A stretch of DNA of 64,000 nt, taken from NCBI GenBank assembly GCA_913057945.1, contig CAJXOF010000005.1:1-64000 (forward strand). The letters are read 5' to 3'. A program made the position numbers and the translations under genes. Below the pieces are notes generated by a model. The model was not told the origin of the DNA. It searched no databases and was given only the letters and a program-made list of their open reading frames with translations. Shown piece after piece: positions 17,760-27,358 of this stretch (its first letter is position 1; each line of letters starts with the position of its first letter). The DNA is from an uncultured Hyphomonadaceae bacterium. Its GTDB lineage: Bacteria; Pseudomonadota; Alphaproteobacteria; Caulobacterales; Hyphomonadaceae.

Positions 17760-17993
17760 TTAGATGTGAGCTTTGATGTGCGTTACCGCATCACCAACCG
17801 TGCGGATAGATTCCTGCACGTCATCCGGGATCTCAATGTTGAACTCTTCCTCGAAGGCCATGACCAGTTCAACCAGGTCCAGCGAGTCGGCGCCGAGATC
17901 ATCGATGAAGCTTGCGCTCTCGACGACTTTGTCACCATCCACGTCGAGATTATCGACAACAATTTTTTTAACGCGTTCTAGAACGTCAGACAT
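17760..17993 (-). CDS. acpP: Acyl carrier protein
   Basis: 77-residue acidic carrier with the 4'-phosphopantetheine attachment serine in [18 protein letters not shown]. It shuttles the growing acyl chain among FabD, FabF, FabG and FabH and supplies PlsX. It is separated from fabG by about 114 bases, enough for its own promoter, and from fabF by 15 bases. Confidence 0.98.
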   Translation of the reverse strand: MSDVLERVKKIVVDNLDVDGDKVVESASFIDDLGADSLDLVELVMAFEEEFNIEIPDDVQESIRTVGDAVTHIKAHI

Positions 17994-18107
17994 GAGTACC
18001 TCTCTGAAAATGCCTGAGGACTGGCCCAGATTCGAACCATTGTGTTGCGCCTAGCATACACTGGGGACGAGCGCCAAGTCCTATGAGTGGGGCTTGCTGT
18101 AGTGAAA

Positions 18108-18845
18108 TCAAATCATTGCCATGCCGCCATTCACGTGGAGTGTCTGTCCAGTGACATAGGCGGCTTGGTCGGAAGCAAGATAAACGGCTGCGGCGGCAAT
18201 GTCTGCACCCTGGCCGAGGCGACCAGCAGGAATCTGGCCCAAAAGTGCCTCTTTCTGCTTTTCCGGCAACACATCCGTCATGGGTGATTCGATGAATCCG
18301 GGCGCAATCGTATTGGCGGTAATCCCGCGGCTGGCGACTTCCTGAGCCAATGATTTGGTAAATCCGATCATGCCGGCCTTGGAGGCGCAATAGTTCGCCT
18401 GGCCCGGATTTCCGGTCACGCCGACAATGGATGTAATTCCGATGATCCGACCGTGGCGACGCTTCATCATGCCTCGCACACAGCTCTTCGTGAGACGGAA
18501 ATAACTGCCCAGGTTGACCGAAAGAACATCATTCCAGTCATCATCCTTCATCTGCATCAGCAGCTTGTCGCGCGTGATTCCGGCATTGGCGACCAGAATG
18601 TCGAGCGGGCCGATCGCTTCTTCAGCGCGGCCCACAAGGCCATCCACAGACTCAGCGTCAGATAGATTGCAGGGCACGATGGCGCTGTCGCCCTTGAGCG
18701 TGCCGGCAACTTCTTCGAGCACGTTCTCGCGCGTGCCAGAGAGGGCGACCTTGGCGCCTGCTTCCGACAGGGCTTGTGCGATGGCGCGGCCAATTCCGCC
18801 GGAGGCGCCCGTCACGAGGGCCGTACGGCCGGTAAGATCAAACAT
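18108..18845 (-). CDS. fabG: 3-oxoacyl-[acyl-carrier-protein] reductase
   Basis: NADPH-dependent short-chain reductase of fatty-acid synthesis, 245 residues. The cofactor loop TGASGGIGRAIAQAL, the NAGITRDKLL motif and the YCASKAG catalytic segment with Tyr and Lys, then ANTIAPGFIESPMT, are all present. It starts five bases after the fabD stop and so is co-transcribed with fabD. Confidence 0.97.
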   Translation of the reverse strand: MFDLTGRTALVTGASGGIGRAIAQALSEAGAKVALSGTRENVLEEVAGTLKGDSAIVPCNLSDAESVDGLVGRAEEAIGPLDILVANAGITRDKLLMQMKDDDWNDVLSVNLGSYFRLTKSCVRGMMKRRHGRIIGITSIVGVTGNPGQANYCASKAGMIGFTKSLAQEVASRGITANTIAPGFIESPMTDVLPEKQKEALLGQIPAGRLGQGADIAAAAVYLASDQAAYVTGQTLHVNGGMAMI

Positions 18846-18850
18846 CTTGT

Positions 18851-19801
18851 CTATCCCTTCATTGCTTCTGCAAAGGCTTTGAGATCCTCGGGGGTTCCGA
18901 GCGTGAAACCGTTGAGCGCCTTGTCGATTCGGCGTTGCATCACCGTCAGCACCTTGCCATTGCCTGCTTCGCCCGTCGCTTCAACTCCCTGAGCAATCAT
19001 GAATTGCACACTCTCGGTCCAGCGCACACGGCCAGTGACCTGTGCGACAAGGTTCTTCCGGATCGTTTCCGGGTCGGTCACGGCACTTGCAGACACGTTC
19101 GCGACCAGTTCAGTCACCGGCTGCGCGATCGACACATCGGCCAGTGCCTCTGCCATCGCATCGGCGGCCGGCTGCATCAGCGCGCAATGGAACGGCGCGG
19201 AAACGTTGAGGAGCATGGCTTTCTTGACGCCATTGTCCTTCGCCTGCGCGCAGGCGGCTTCAACCGCATCCTTGCGGCCCGATATGACCAATTGCCCCGG
19301 CGCATTGTCGTTCGCAATATCACAGGCTCCACCGGTTTCGCGTCCAGCTGCACAGGCGGCCTCAGCCTGATCTATGTCTGCGCCCAACAGGGCCGCCATT
19401 GCGCCCTCTCCCGGCTGTACCGCAGCCTGCATGGCGTTGCCCCGAATGCGCAGGAGGCGCGCCGTATCCGCCACACCAAGTGCGCCTGCAGCCGCAAGCG
19501 CGGAATATTCACCCAGGGAATGACCCGCCACATAGGCGGCATCCCTGGCTGACAATCCAAATTCAGTTTCCAGGGCGCGGGCGGCGGCAACACTGTGCGC
19601 CATGAGGGCGGGCTGTGTATTTGCCGTCAGCGTCAGCTCTGCAATATCCCCGGTCCACATGAGGCCGGACAGATCTTGCCCAAGGGCTTCATCAATCTCG
19701 GCAAAGACGTCTCGGGCCGACTGAAAAGCCTCCGCCAGCGTCTTGCCCATTCCGATTTCCTGGCTCCCTTGCCCAGGAAAGATCAGCGCGAATTTTTTCA
19801 T
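18851..19801 (-). CDS. fabD: Malonyl-CoA:ACP transacylase
   Basis: Transfers malonyl from CoA to ACP. The 316-residue protein begins [20 protein letters not shown] and has the nucleophilic serine in [10 protein letters not shown] with the catalytic histidine in [13 protein letters not shown] use the ATG at 19801; the frame stays open upstream to 19909 but the extra residues are not part of the family. Divergent from rpsF with about 208 bases between starts. First gene of the fab block. Confidence 0.97.
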   Translation of the reverse strand: MKKFALIFPGQGSQEIGMGKTLAEAFQSARDVFAEIDEALGQDLSGLMWTGDIAELTLTANTQPALMAHSVAAARALETEFGLSARDAAYVAGHSLGEYSALAAAGALGVADTARLLRIRGNAMQAAVQPGEGAMAALLGADIDQAEAACAAGRETGGACDIANDNAPGQLVISGRKDAVEAACAQAKDNGVKKAMLLNVSAPFHCALMQPAADAMAEALADVSIAQPVTELVANVSASAVTDPETIRKNLVAQVTGRVRWTESVQFMIAQGVEATGEAGNGKVLTVMQRRIDKALNGFTLGTPEDLKAFAEAMKG

Positions 19802-19933
19802 GTCTGGTTTCTCCAAATTGCGCCCGTGGTTAAAGGTGACCGCGAATGTAAGCAAGCGCTTGAAAAACAGGCCCAAATGCGCTTTACACCCGCCTTCACT
19901 CGCAGGCATGCGGCCCTTGGTAGTTTGGAATGA

Positions 19934-19979
19934 GCCAGACGAAGAGGGGCCATCGCCCGGCAGTTTCCCGCTGTCTGGC
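19934..19979 (+). promoter_or_regulatory. Candidate rpsF leader hairpin (possible S6:S18 autoregulatory site)
   Basis: Inverted repeat GCCAGAC (19934-19940) and GTCTGGC (19973-19979) closes a GC-rich stem 31 bases upstream of the rpsF ATG, with additional pairing inside (GGGGCC and CGCCCGG). Leader structures that bind the S6:S18 complex are known upstream of rpsF in many bacteria; assignment here rests only on position and a foldable structure. Confidence 0.35.
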
Positions 19980-20009
19980 GCCGCATGGCTCTACTATGGG
20001 ACTGAAAAC

Positions 20010-20348
20010 ATGGCACTATATGAGCATGTCGTGATCACACGACCTGACATTTCGCCTGCTCAAGTCGAGACGTTTGTCGAAGAACTGAGCGGATTTCTCA
20101 AGGAAAAAGGCGCATCCGTTGGCAAGACCGAATACTGGGGTCTTCGCAACTTGGCCTATCCAATCAAGAAACAGCGCAAGGGGCATTATTCCCTCCTGAA
20201 CATCGACGGCCCAGCCGATGCGGTTCAGGAACTCGAACGCCGTCTTCGCATCTCCGACGACGTCATGCGCTATATGACGATCCGCGTTGAAGCCCTGAGT
20301 GATGAACCCTCGCCGGTTCTCTCTCGCAAAGACCGTCGTCGCGACTAG
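20010..20348 (+). CDS. rpsF: 30S ribosomal protein S6
   Basis: 112-residue small-subunit protein that pairs with S18. [20 protein letters not shown] at the start and the central [18 protein letters not shown], then [20 protein letters not shown] are characteristic. The frame remains open upstream to 19743, but the ATG at 20010 gives the family length and N-terminus. First gene of rpsF-rpsR-rplI. Confidence 0.97.
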   Translation: MALYEHVVITRPDISPAQVETFVEELSGFLKEKGASVGKTEYWGLRNLAYPIKKQRKGHYSLLNIDGPADAVQELERRLRISDDVMRYMTIRVEALSDEPSPVLSRKDRRRD

Positions 20349-20363
20349 GGAAGGACACTCGAA

Positions 20364-20621
20364 ATGGCTCAGAAACTGAACATCACGAACATTCCTGCCC
20401 GCCGTCCGTTCGGACGTCGCCGCAAGGTCGACCCGTTCACCGGTCAGAACGCGCAGGAAATCGACTACAAGGACGTGAAACTGCTGCAGCGCTATATCTC
20501 TGAAAAAGGGAAAATTGTGCCCAGCCGCATCACGGCCGTAAACCTCAAGAACCAGCGCAAGCTTGCTCAGGCGATCAAACGCGCCCGCATGCTGGCCCTG
20601 CTTCCGTTCGAAGTGAAGTAA
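20364..20621 (+). CDS. rpsR: 30S ribosomal protein S18
   Basis: 85-residue protein with the family core [20 protein letters not shown] followed by [20 protein letters not shown] and ARMLALLPF. It starts 15 bases after rpsF with AAGGA upstream; the N-terminus is rich in Arg ([11 protein letters not shown]), the usual RNA-contacting tail. Confidence 0.98.
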   Translation: MAQKLNITNIPARRPFGRRRKVDPFTGQNAQEIDYKDVKLLQRYISEKGKIVPSRITAVNLKNQRKLAQAIKRARMLALLPFEVK

Positions 20622-20633
20622 GGAGACACGAAC

Positions 20634-21221
20634 ATGCAAGTCATCCTTCTTGAACGCATCGAACGCCTCGGCAAAATCGGCGAAGAAGTGAACGTGAAGA
20701 ACGGGTTCGCCCGGAACTTCCTGATCCCTCAGGGCAAAGCTCTGCTCGCCAATGATCGCAACCGGGCTCGCTTCGAGTCCGAGCGCGAAGCCATCGAAGC
20801 TCGCAACGCTGAAGCTCGCGCGAATGCCGAAGCCGAAGCCGGCACGCTGGACGGAACCATCTTCACCCTGATCCGTCAGGCTGGCGACACCGGACAGCTC
20901 TACGGTTCGGTTACCGCACGTGATGTGGCCGATGCCGCCGAAGCCGCCGGTCACCCGGTTCCCCGGTCCGGCGTCCGCCTCAACCGTCCGATCAAGGCCA
21001 TCGGCCTGTACGACGTGGCGATTCGCCTGCACGCAGAAGTCACCATCACGGTTCAGGCGAACATCGCCCGCTCCACGGAAGAGGCAGAGCGTCAGGCCAA
21101 GGGCGAAGACATTGTTGCTGCGCTCCAGGCTTCGAACCAGGAACTCGCTCAGGAACAGGCCGGCGAACTCGCCGAAGCCGCTGCTGAGCGCGCCGAAGCC
21201 GGCGGCGAAGACGAAGAATAG
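20634..21221 (+). CDS. rplI: 50S ribosomal protein L9
   Basis: 195-residue large-subunit protein. The N-domain MQVILLERIERLGKIGEEVN and VKNGFARNFLIPQGKAL bind 23S rRNA; a long helix (about residues 42-75) leads to the C-domain (FGSVT-like LYGSVTARDVADA and VTITVQANI). A 45-residue acidic Ala/Glu-rich tail extends beyond the E. coli protein, as in other alphaproteobacteria. AAGGAGACACGAAC precedes the ATG; an intrinsic terminator follows. Confidence 0.97.
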   Translation: MQVILLERIERLGKIGEEVNVKNGFARNFLIPQGKALLANDRNRARFESEREAIEARNAEARANAEAEAGTLDGTIFTLIRQAGDTGQLYGSVTARDVADAAEAAGHPVPRSGVRLNRPIKAIGLYDVAIRLHAEVTITVQANIARSTEEAERQAKGEDIVAALQASNQELAQEQAGELAEAAAERAEAGGEDEE

Positions 21222-21241
21222 TCTTCCGCATATCCAGATTG

Positions 21242-21278
21242 AGGGCCGCAGCTATCCACAGCTGCGGCCCTTTTTTTG
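21242..21278 (+). terminator. Intrinsic terminator after rplI
   Basis: Perfect 12-bp stem AGGGCCGCAGCT/AGCTGCGGCCCT (21242-21253 and 21260-21271), six-base loop, and a run of seven T. It ends the rpsF-rpsR-rplI transcript 20 bases after the rplI stop, so dnaB needs its own promoter in the next 78 bases. Confidence 0.95.
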
Positions 21279-21355
21279 TGGAGCAACGGTGAATTGCGCA
21301 GTTCGTTCGGCATCAAGACGATGAATTCGCCTCGCAGGTGAGGTAAAAGAATCGG

Positions 21356-22852
21356 ATGCCTCTTGATGACGCCCCCGCTTCAACCATCGCTCCACCGCAC
21401 AATCTGTCGGCAGAGGCGGCTGTGCTCGGCGCAATCCTGTTCGACAACAATGCCTATCAGCGTGTGGCCGACATCCTGCGGCCGTCTGACTTCTACGCGC
21501 CCGCGCATCAGGAATTGTTCGACGTCTCGGCGACCATGATCCAGCAGGGCCGAATCGCTGACGGGGTGACCCTACGCGAGCATTTCGAGAAGGCCGAGAA
21601 ACTCGCCGAAATCGGCGGCGCGCGCTACCTGGAGCAATTGCTTGATTCGGCCGCCTTCGGCCCGGAAGTCGGCGACTATGCCCGCATGATCCGCGATCTC
21701 GCCATGCGGCGCTCGCTGGTCGGCATCGGCAGCGAACTCACTGGGCGCGCCCTGAACCCGACCCCGGAAGAAAACGGCGAACGTCAGATCGAGTTGGCCG
21801 AACGGCAATTGTTCGACCTGGCAGAGCGCGGCTCGTCCGGACGCGGATTCACGACATTCTCCGAGGCCCTGACAGAATCCTTGAAGAATGCCGAAGCGGC
21901 CTTCAAACGCGAAGGCAAGATCGCCGGCATCCCGACCGTGCTGCGCGACCTCGATGAAAAGCTCGGCGGTCTGCACAGGTCCGACCTGATCATCCTCGCG
22001 GGTCGTCCCTCAATGGGGAAAACCTCGCTCGCAACAAACATCGCTTACAATGCGGCCGCGGCCTATCGCGCCGAAGTACAGGATGACGGATCGAAAAAGA
22101 CCATCGACGGCGCAATCGTCGGCTTCTTCTCGCTCGAAATGTCGAACGAACAGCTCGCAACGCGGATCATCGCGGAGCGAACGGGCATCACCACCCACCG
22201 CATCCGGCAGGGCGACCTTGACAAGAGCGACTTCGAACGGCTGCGCGAAGCAACCGAAGAGCTTCAGAATCTGCCGCTCTATATCGACGATACAGGCGGC
22301 ATCTCGATCAGCCAGCTGGCCGCCCGCGCCCGTCGCCTCCAGCGATCTGTCGGCCTCGACATGATCGTGATCGACTATCTGCAGCTCATCACCGTGACCA
22401 GTGGTAACGCCAATGCGAACCGCGTTCAGGAAATCACGCAGATCACGACGTCCCTCAAGGCGCTCGCAAAAGACCTGAACGTTCCAATCATTGCCCTGTC
22501 CCAGCTATCGCGAGCTGTTGAACAGCGCGACGACAAACGCCCCCAGCTGTCTGACCTTCGGGAATCCGGGTCGATCGAGCAGGACGCCGATGTCGTCATG
22601 TTCGTCTATCGCGAAGAATATTACCTGTCGCGGACCGAGCCCGGCGCAGACCCGAGCGATCCGTCCTCAAACGAGAAATGGAGCCAGTGGCGCGAGCGCA
22701 TGGACCAGGTCTATGGCAAGGCCGAAGTTATCATCGGCAAGCAGCGGCACGGCCCGATCGGGCGCGTGGAACTGGCGTTCGATTCGAACATCACCCGCTT
22801 CGGGGACCTGTCCCGAGACCAGCAAGGCTATGGCAGCGATTTTGACGAATAG
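21356..22852 (+). CDS. dnaB: Replicative DNA helicase DnaB
   Basis: Hexameric 5'-3' helicase at the replication fork, 498 residues. The N-terminal collar domain (PHNLSAEAAVLGAILFDNNA) is followed by a linker and the RecA-like motor with Walker A AGRPSMGKTSLA, motif FFSLEMSNEQLATRI, Walker B MIVIDYLQLI and the arginine-finger segment near KQRHGPIGRVELAF. No intein or insertion is visible. GAGGTAAAAGAATCGG precedes the ATG. It converges with the hydrolase at 22856 with only three bases between. Confidence 0.97.
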   Translation: MPLDDAPASTIAPPHNLSAEAAVLGAILFDNNAYQRVADILRPSDFYAPAHQELFDVSATMIQQGRIADGVTLREHFEKAEKLAEIGGARYLEQLLDSAAFGPEVGDYARMIRDLAMRRSLVGIGSELTGRALNPTPEENGERQIELAERQLFDLAERGSSGRGFTTFSEALTESLKNAEAAFKREGKIAGIPTVLRDLDEKLGGLHRSDLIILAGRPSMGKTSLATNIAYNAAAAYRAEVQDDGSKKTIDGAIVGFFSLEMSNEQLATRIIAERTGITTHRIRQGDLDKSDFERLREATEELQNLPLYIDDTGGISISQLAARARRLQRSVGLDMIVIDYLQLITVTSGNANANRVQEITQITTSLKALAKDLNVPIIALSQLSRAVEQRDDKRPQLSDLRESGSIEQDADVVMFVYREEYYLSRTEPGADPSDPSSNEKWSQWRERMDQVYGKAEVIIGKQRHGPIGRVELAFDSNITRFGDLSRDQQGYGSDFDE

Positions 22853-22855
22853 CGA

Positions 22856-23824
22856 CTAAAGCTGTCCCAGCCAGTCAAGCAGCAGGCGGTTCACCTCTTC
22901 AGGACGCTCCTGTTGCGTCCAGTGCCCACAGCCCTCAAGCAACTCCGCCCCGCGAAGATCGCCGAGGCTCTTTTCCATTGCGGCGACCATGTCACCCGGA
23001 AACATTTTCAGGACGAGATCTCTGGTTCCCCCGATGAAGAGTGACGGCTGGCCAATTACCGCCGGAGAGGAATGCGCTTTCAGATAGGCATGATCGCGGT
23101 GCCAGTTGCGATAGCGGTTCAGCGGCCCCCGGAACCCGGACTCGCGGAATTGAGCGGCGTAATAGGCGACGTCCTTCTCATTCAGCCAGGGCAGCGGCAT
23201 GTCCGGTTCGGTCAAGCGGTGGAGCAATGTATCGCCATGCTTCTTGTCGAACGGCCATGTGCCGTCTGGGGCATCACCTGAAATGGCATAATAGAATTTT
23301 CGGATGGTCTCAGCCGGATCGGCTTCGAGTTCGGCCTCGGGCGGTCCCTGATCCTGAAAGTAGACTTGATAGAAGAATAGGCCGCGATCCGTGAACAAAG
23401 CGCGCGCCGCATCGATGAAGACCACATCACCGGGCGGCACATAAGGCACAGACAGGCCGGCCACCGCGCGGAAGCGATCCGCGTGGAGCCGCGCCGTATT
23501 CCAGGCAATCGGCGCGCCCCAATCATGACCGACGACAACGGCTTTCTCATCCGGGGACAAGACCGCCGCAAGGCCGGCAATGTCTCCGGTCAGGCTTTCC
23601 ATGTCATAGGCTTCGACTGCATGCGGCCGGTCCGAGCCCCCATAGCCGCGCACATCAGGAGCCGCGACCCGGTAGCCTGCCTTGGAGAGCGCCTCGATCT
23701 GGTGACGCCAGGAATGCCAGCTCTCCGGAAACCCGTGAACGAGAATGACAAGCGGACCGTCCCCTGCCAGAGCCACGCGCAGGCGGACGCCATTCGTCTC
23801 GATCATTCTCAGCTCGGGAGACAT
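22856..23824 (-). CDS. Alpha/beta hydrolase, soluble epoxide hydrolase type
   Basis: 322-residue cytoplasmic alpha/beta-hydrolase. The oxyanion-hole motif HGFPESWHSWRHQIEAL, the nucleophile elbow VVGHDWGAPIAW (Asp nucleophile, as in epoxide hydrolases and haloalkane dehalogenases) and the C-terminal histidine in GCGHWTQQERPEEV are visible. DVRGYGGSDRP is also typical of epoxide hydrolases. It lies nine bases downstream of a crotonase gene on the same strand, so both may act in a shared degradative route. Substrate not predictable. Confidence 0.88.
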   Translation of the reverse strand: MSPELRMIETNGVRLRVALAGDGPLVILVHGFPESWHSWRHQIEALSKAGYRVAAPDVRGYGGSDRPHAVEAYDMESLTGDIAGLAAVLSPDEKAVVVGHDWGAPIAWNTARLHADRFRAVAGLSVPYVPPGDVVFIDAARALFTDRGLFFYQVYFQDQGPPEAELEADPAETIRKFYYAISGDAPDGTWPFDKKHGDTLLHRLTEPDMPLPWLNEKDVAYYAAQFRESGFRGPLNRYRNWHRDHAYLKAHSSPAVIGQPSLFIGGTRDLVLKMFPGDMVAAMEKSLGDLRGAELLEGCGHWTQQERPEEVNRLLLDWLGQL

Positions 23825-23832
23825 CGCTTTGC

Positions 23833-24744
23833 CTAGTCCTTGTCACCGATCCATTTGAATTTCGGCTCATCCCACCACGGGTAAAAGTTCGGCATTCCGT
23901 CGGAGACTTTAACCGGATAGACTGGCTTGCGCTTTTCGAGGAAGCTCATGACGCCTTCCTTGGCGTCCTGGGTCTTGCCACGGGAATAGATCGCGGCCGA
24001 GTCCACAATATGGGCCTCCATCGGATGGCTGGCCCCAAGCATGCGCCACATCATCTGCCGTGTCAGGCTGGTAGAGACGGCGGCGGTGTTATCGGCAATC
24101 TCCCGGGCCATGGCGCGGGCCACATCCATCAGCTCCGCCTGCGGATGGACCGAGCGAACAAGACCACCATCCATCGCTTCCTGCGCCGGGAAGACACGGC
24201 CGGAATAGCACCACTCCAGCGCCTGTGAGATGCCCACCAGCCGCGGCAGGAACCAGCTGGAAGCTGCTTCCGGATTGATACCCCGGCGATTGAACACGAA
24301 CCCGAACCGAGCATTGTCCGATGCGATGCGGATATCCATCGGCAACTGCATGGTCACACCAATCCCGACGGCGGCGCCATTGATGGCGCCGATCACCGGT
24401 TTGAGGCTGTCGAAGATACGCAGCGTTACTCGGCCACCGCCATCGCGCTGGATATCCACGTCATCCGTCCGGCCCGCCTCGCCATCTTCGGCGCGCTTGT
24501 CATAGTCGAAGGTCTTGGCCCCTTCGGACAGGTCTGCCCCGGCGCAGAACGCCCGGTCGCCCGAGCCGGTCACGATGACCACACGCACACTGTCGTCGGC
24601 ATCTGTGATGTCGAACGCCTCGATCATTTCATACATCATCTTGCCGGTGAAGGCGTTCATCTTGGCCGGGCGATTCAGCGTCAGAGTCGCAATGCCGTCT
24701 TCGATATCGAGGATGATCTGTTCAAATTCTTTCGGCTGCGCCAC
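23833..24744 (-). CDS. Enoyl-CoA hydratase/isomerase family protein
   Basis: 303-residue crotonase-fold protein (GIATLTLNRPAKMNAFTGKM; AFCAGADLSEGAKTF; GAAVGIGVTMQLPMDIRIAS; FGFVFNRRGINPEAASSWFL). The second glutamate and the spacing around the active site fit hydratases acting on bulky substrates. I chose the GTG at 24744 because GGGAGG lies eight bases upstream and VAQPKEFEQIILDIEDG is a normal N-terminus; the longer frame to 24798 has no ribosome-binding site. Co-directional with the epoxide-hydrolase-like gene. Confidence 0.9.
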   Translation of the reverse strand: MAQPKEFEQIILDIEDGIATLTLNRPAKMNAFTGKMMYEMIEAFDITDADDSVRVVIVTGSGDRAFCAGADLSEGAKTFDYDKRAEDGEAGRTDDVDIQRDGGGRVTLRIFDSLKPVIGAINGAAVGIGVTMQLPMDIRIASDNARFGFVFNRRGINPEAASSWFLPRLVGISQALEWCYSGRVFPAQEAMDGGLVRSVHPQAELMDVARAMAREIADNTAAVSTSLTRQMMWRMLGASHPMEAHIVDSAAIYSRGKTQDAKEGVMSFLEKRKPVYPVKVSDGMPNFYPWWDEPKFKWIGDKD

Positions 24745-24894
24745 GGCTTGCCTCCCTTGTGCTGATTTTTCGAGCCCAAGCTGCCTGTGCCTCAGCATTC
24801 GTCAAGACTTACCCGGCGGCATTCAGCCGATCACTTGACCTTGCCGGAGGGTGGGCTCGATAAACTCGGCCCTCACAGTCAAAGGATCTCCACG

Positions 24895-26196
24895 ATGAAA
24901 CTGACAGTCCTGCTAGCCAGCGCGTCCATGGCGCTGCTTTCCCTGCCTGCCGCAGCCGAGACCCTCTATCTCACCGCAGGCAAGTTCGTGGATCCCGTGA
25001 CAGCGGAAACGGTGAACCGGCCAGCCTTCGTGATTGAAGACGGGGTCATCACGGCGCGCGGAACCACGAACAGGCTGCGCAAGCCAGCAGAGGCGACCTC
25101 CATTGACCTTGGTGATGCGACGCTGGTGCCCGGTTTCATCGACATGCACACCCATCTCACCTCCGACCCGGAAGACCCCGCATATTATTCGTTGAGTTTC
25201 TCGGATGAGCGGCAGGTCCTGACCGGAGTCAAGAATGCCCGCAAGACGTTGCTGGCTGGCTTCACCACGGTCCGGAATGTCGGGGCGTCCAGCTATGGCG
25301 ACGTCGCATTGCGTGATGCCATCAATGAGGGGGATATTTCGGGGCCACGCATGTTCGTGTCCGGCCCCCCCGTCGGCATCCTTGGCGGGCACTGTTCCGA
25401 CACCAATCTGCTTCCGTCGGAATATGAATTGACCGGTGAAAATGTTGCGACCGGCCCTTGGGAAATGCGGGAAAAGGTTCGCCGAAACATCAAATACGGC
25501 GTCGACCTCATCAAGACCTGCTCCACGGGTGGCGTGTTTTCGAAGGGTACCAGTCTCGGCGCAGCGCAGGGCACGCTGGAAGAGCTGACGGCCATTGCCG
25601 AGGAAGCTCATGCGCGCGGGATCAAGGTCGCTTCTCATGCGCATGGCACGATTGGCATCAAGAACGCGATCCTCGCGGGCATCGACACAATCGAACATGC
25701 CAGCATCCTCGACGAAGACACGATCAATCTCGCCAAGGAGCATGGCACCTATCTGTCGATGGACATCTACAACACCGAATACACACTGGCCGAAGGCGAG
25801 AAGAATGGTGTGCTGGCGGAATCCCTCGCGAAAGAACGCGCCATTTCGAAGATTCAGCGCGACAGTTTCACCTCGGCCGTAAAAGCGGGCGTTAAAGTCG
25901 TGTTCGGGTCCGATTCGGGTGTCTACCCGCATGGAGACAATGGTCGACAATTCTCTCGCATGGTCACATTCGGCATGACGCCAATGCAGGCTATTCAGGC
26001 CGCAACCAGCCTGGCCGCCGAAGCGCTGGACAAGACAGGCGAACTCGGTTGCGGGGATGTCGGGTGCCGAGCAGATTTCGTCGCCGTGGATACCAATCCC
26101 CTTACCGATATATCTGTCTTCGAAGAGGTCAATTTCGTGATGAAGGACGGCGCGGTCTACAAGCGGGATGGCAAGCAAGTGGCAGGTACGTACTGA
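24895..26196 (+). CDS. Secreted amidohydrolase (imidazolonepropionase-like/Xaa-Pro dipeptidase type)
   Basis: 433-residue exported metal-dependent hydrolase. A Sec signal peptide (MKLTVLLASASMALLSLPAA, cleavage after AAAE region) precedes the amidohydrolase barrel: HTHLTSDP (metal-binding HxH), DLIKTCSTGG (metal-bridging Lys), ASHAHG and TIEHAS (His ligands) and FGSDSGVYPHGDN (Asp). Related proteins hydrolyse dipeptides or cyclic amides in the periplasm; substrate unknown. The ATG at 24895 follows AAAGGATCTCCACG; the frame is open upstream to 24787 without support. Confidence 0.9.
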   Translation: MKLTVLLASASMALLSLPAAAETLYLTAGKFVDPVTAETVNRPAFVIEDGVITARGTTNRLRKPAEATSIDLGDATLVPGFIDMHTHLTSDPEDPAYYSLSFSDERQVLTGVKNARKTLLAGFTTVRNVGASSYGDVALRDAINEGDISGPRMFVSGPPVGILGGHCSDTNLLPSEYELTGENVATGPWEMREKVRRNIKYGVDLIKTCSTGGVFSKGTSLGAAQGTLEELTAIAEEAHARGIKVASHAHGTIGIKNAILAGIDTIEHASILDEDTINLAKEHGTYLSMDIYNTEYTLAEGEKNGVLAESLAKERAISKIQRDSFTSAVKAGVKVVFGSDSGVYPHGDNGRQFSRMVTFGMTPMQAIQAATSLAAEALDKTGELGCGDVGCRADFVAVDTNPLTDISVFEEVNFVMKDGAVYKRDGKQVAGTY

Positions 26197-26318
26197 CGCA
26201 GCCCCCTTTCCCGCTGCAGCCTGATTCGTCTAAACATGATCCAGATCACGATTCCGTCAGTGCAGGCGGCTGCACGCACGGAAGAGACTGAAACCTTCAA
26301 GGACGATACCTGCCCCCC

Positions 26319-27248
26319 ATGGAATTCAATCCCCTGCCCGCTGTTACGACATTCGCCGCGCCGATATTTATTCTATCGGTGGCGCTGGAGTGGTGGGCAG
26401 TAAAATCGGGCCGCGCCCGCGGCAGGTATGATACAAAGGATGCCATTGCATCCCTGGCCATGGGACTGGGCAATGTCGTCATCAACACGCTGACCGGGGC
26501 GATCGCCGTCTGGATGATGCTCGTGGCCTGGCCGTTTCGCGTGTTCACCTTGCCGTTCACGCTCTGGTCGGCGGTGATCGGCTTCGTCCTTTATGATTTC
26601 ATCTATTACTGGAAGCATCGTTTCGCGCACCGCGCCCGATGGTGGTGGATGGAGCACGTCACCCATCACTCATCGACCAATTACAATCTCACGACCGCGT
26701 TACGCCAGCCCTGGTTCGGACCGTTCACCGGGCTGATCTGGATCGGCCTTCCCATGGTCGTCATCGGCTTCCATCCCTATGTCATTTTCTTCGTGGGCGG
26801 ACTGAATCTGCTCTACCAGTTCTGGATTCATACCGAAGCCATCGACCGGATGCCCCGCTGGTTCGAAGCGGTCTTCAATACGCCGAGCCATCACCGGGTC
26901 CACCACGCGACCAATGCCCGGTATCTCGACACGAACTTCGCAGGCGTGTTCATCACCTGGGACAAGATGTTCGGAACATTCGTTCCGGAACTGGAGGACG
27001 AAAAGCCGATCTATGGCATCGTGAAACCGCTCGAAACCCATAACCCGGTTGTCATTGCGTTCCATGAATTCTACGCGCTGATGAAGGATTGTGCCTCCGA
27101 CGGGCTGCGCCCCCATCGCTGGATCGGGCGCCTGATCAGCGAACCCGGCTGGTGCCCTGAAGGCAAGCACAACCGCTCGACCGAGCTCAAATACGCCTAT
27201 CTGAAGGAAAATCCAGAGAAACGCGGCACGCCAGGATTTCCGGAATAA
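26319..27248 (+). CDS. Sterol desaturase/fatty acid hydroxylase family protein
   Basis: 309-residue integral membrane di-iron enzyme. Four or more hydrophobic segments in the first 170 residues and the three histidine clusters of the family: WKHRFAH (HxxxH), EHVTHHSSTNYN (HxxHH) and HHRVHHATNARYLDTNF (HxxHH). Family members hydroxylate or desaturate sterols, carotenoids or lipids using molecular oxygen. The C-terminal 70 residues are soluble. No clear operon partner; acyl-CoA ligase follows 110 bases later. Confidence 0.9.
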   Translation: MEFNPLPAVTTFAAPIFILSVALEWWAVKSGRARGRYDTKDAIASLAMGLGNVVINTLTGAIAVWMMLVAWPFRVFTLPFTLWSAVIGFVLYDFIYYWKHRFAHRARWWWMEHVTHHSSTNYNLTTALRQPWFGPFTGLIWIGLPMVVIGFHPYVIFFVGGLNLLYQFWIHTEAIDRMPRWFEAVFNTPSHHRVHHATNARYLDTNFAGVFITWDKMFGTFVPELEDEKPIYGIVKPLETHNPVVIAFHEFYALMKDCASDGLRPHRWIGRLISEPGWCPEGKHNRSTELKYAYLKENPEKRGTPGFPE

Positions 27249-27358
27249 ACTCGGCTGACGCGACGTTGCCCGTGGACGAATGCGAATGCCCGGCTAAAAA
27301 CTTTTCCTGAACATCGAACGCGCTCACCAGAAGCCGCGCCGATCCCCAGGAGGAAGAC

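Noticed and set aside
19743-20009. N-terminal extension of rpsF
   Set aside because: Would overlap the fabD start and promoter; the S6 family starts at the ATG at 20010.
24913-26178. A 421-codon open frame on the reverse strand opposite the amidohydrolase gene
   Set aside because: It is antisense to a well-supported gene with signal peptide and metal-binding motifs; long antisense frames are expected in GC-rich DNA and its translation matches no family.
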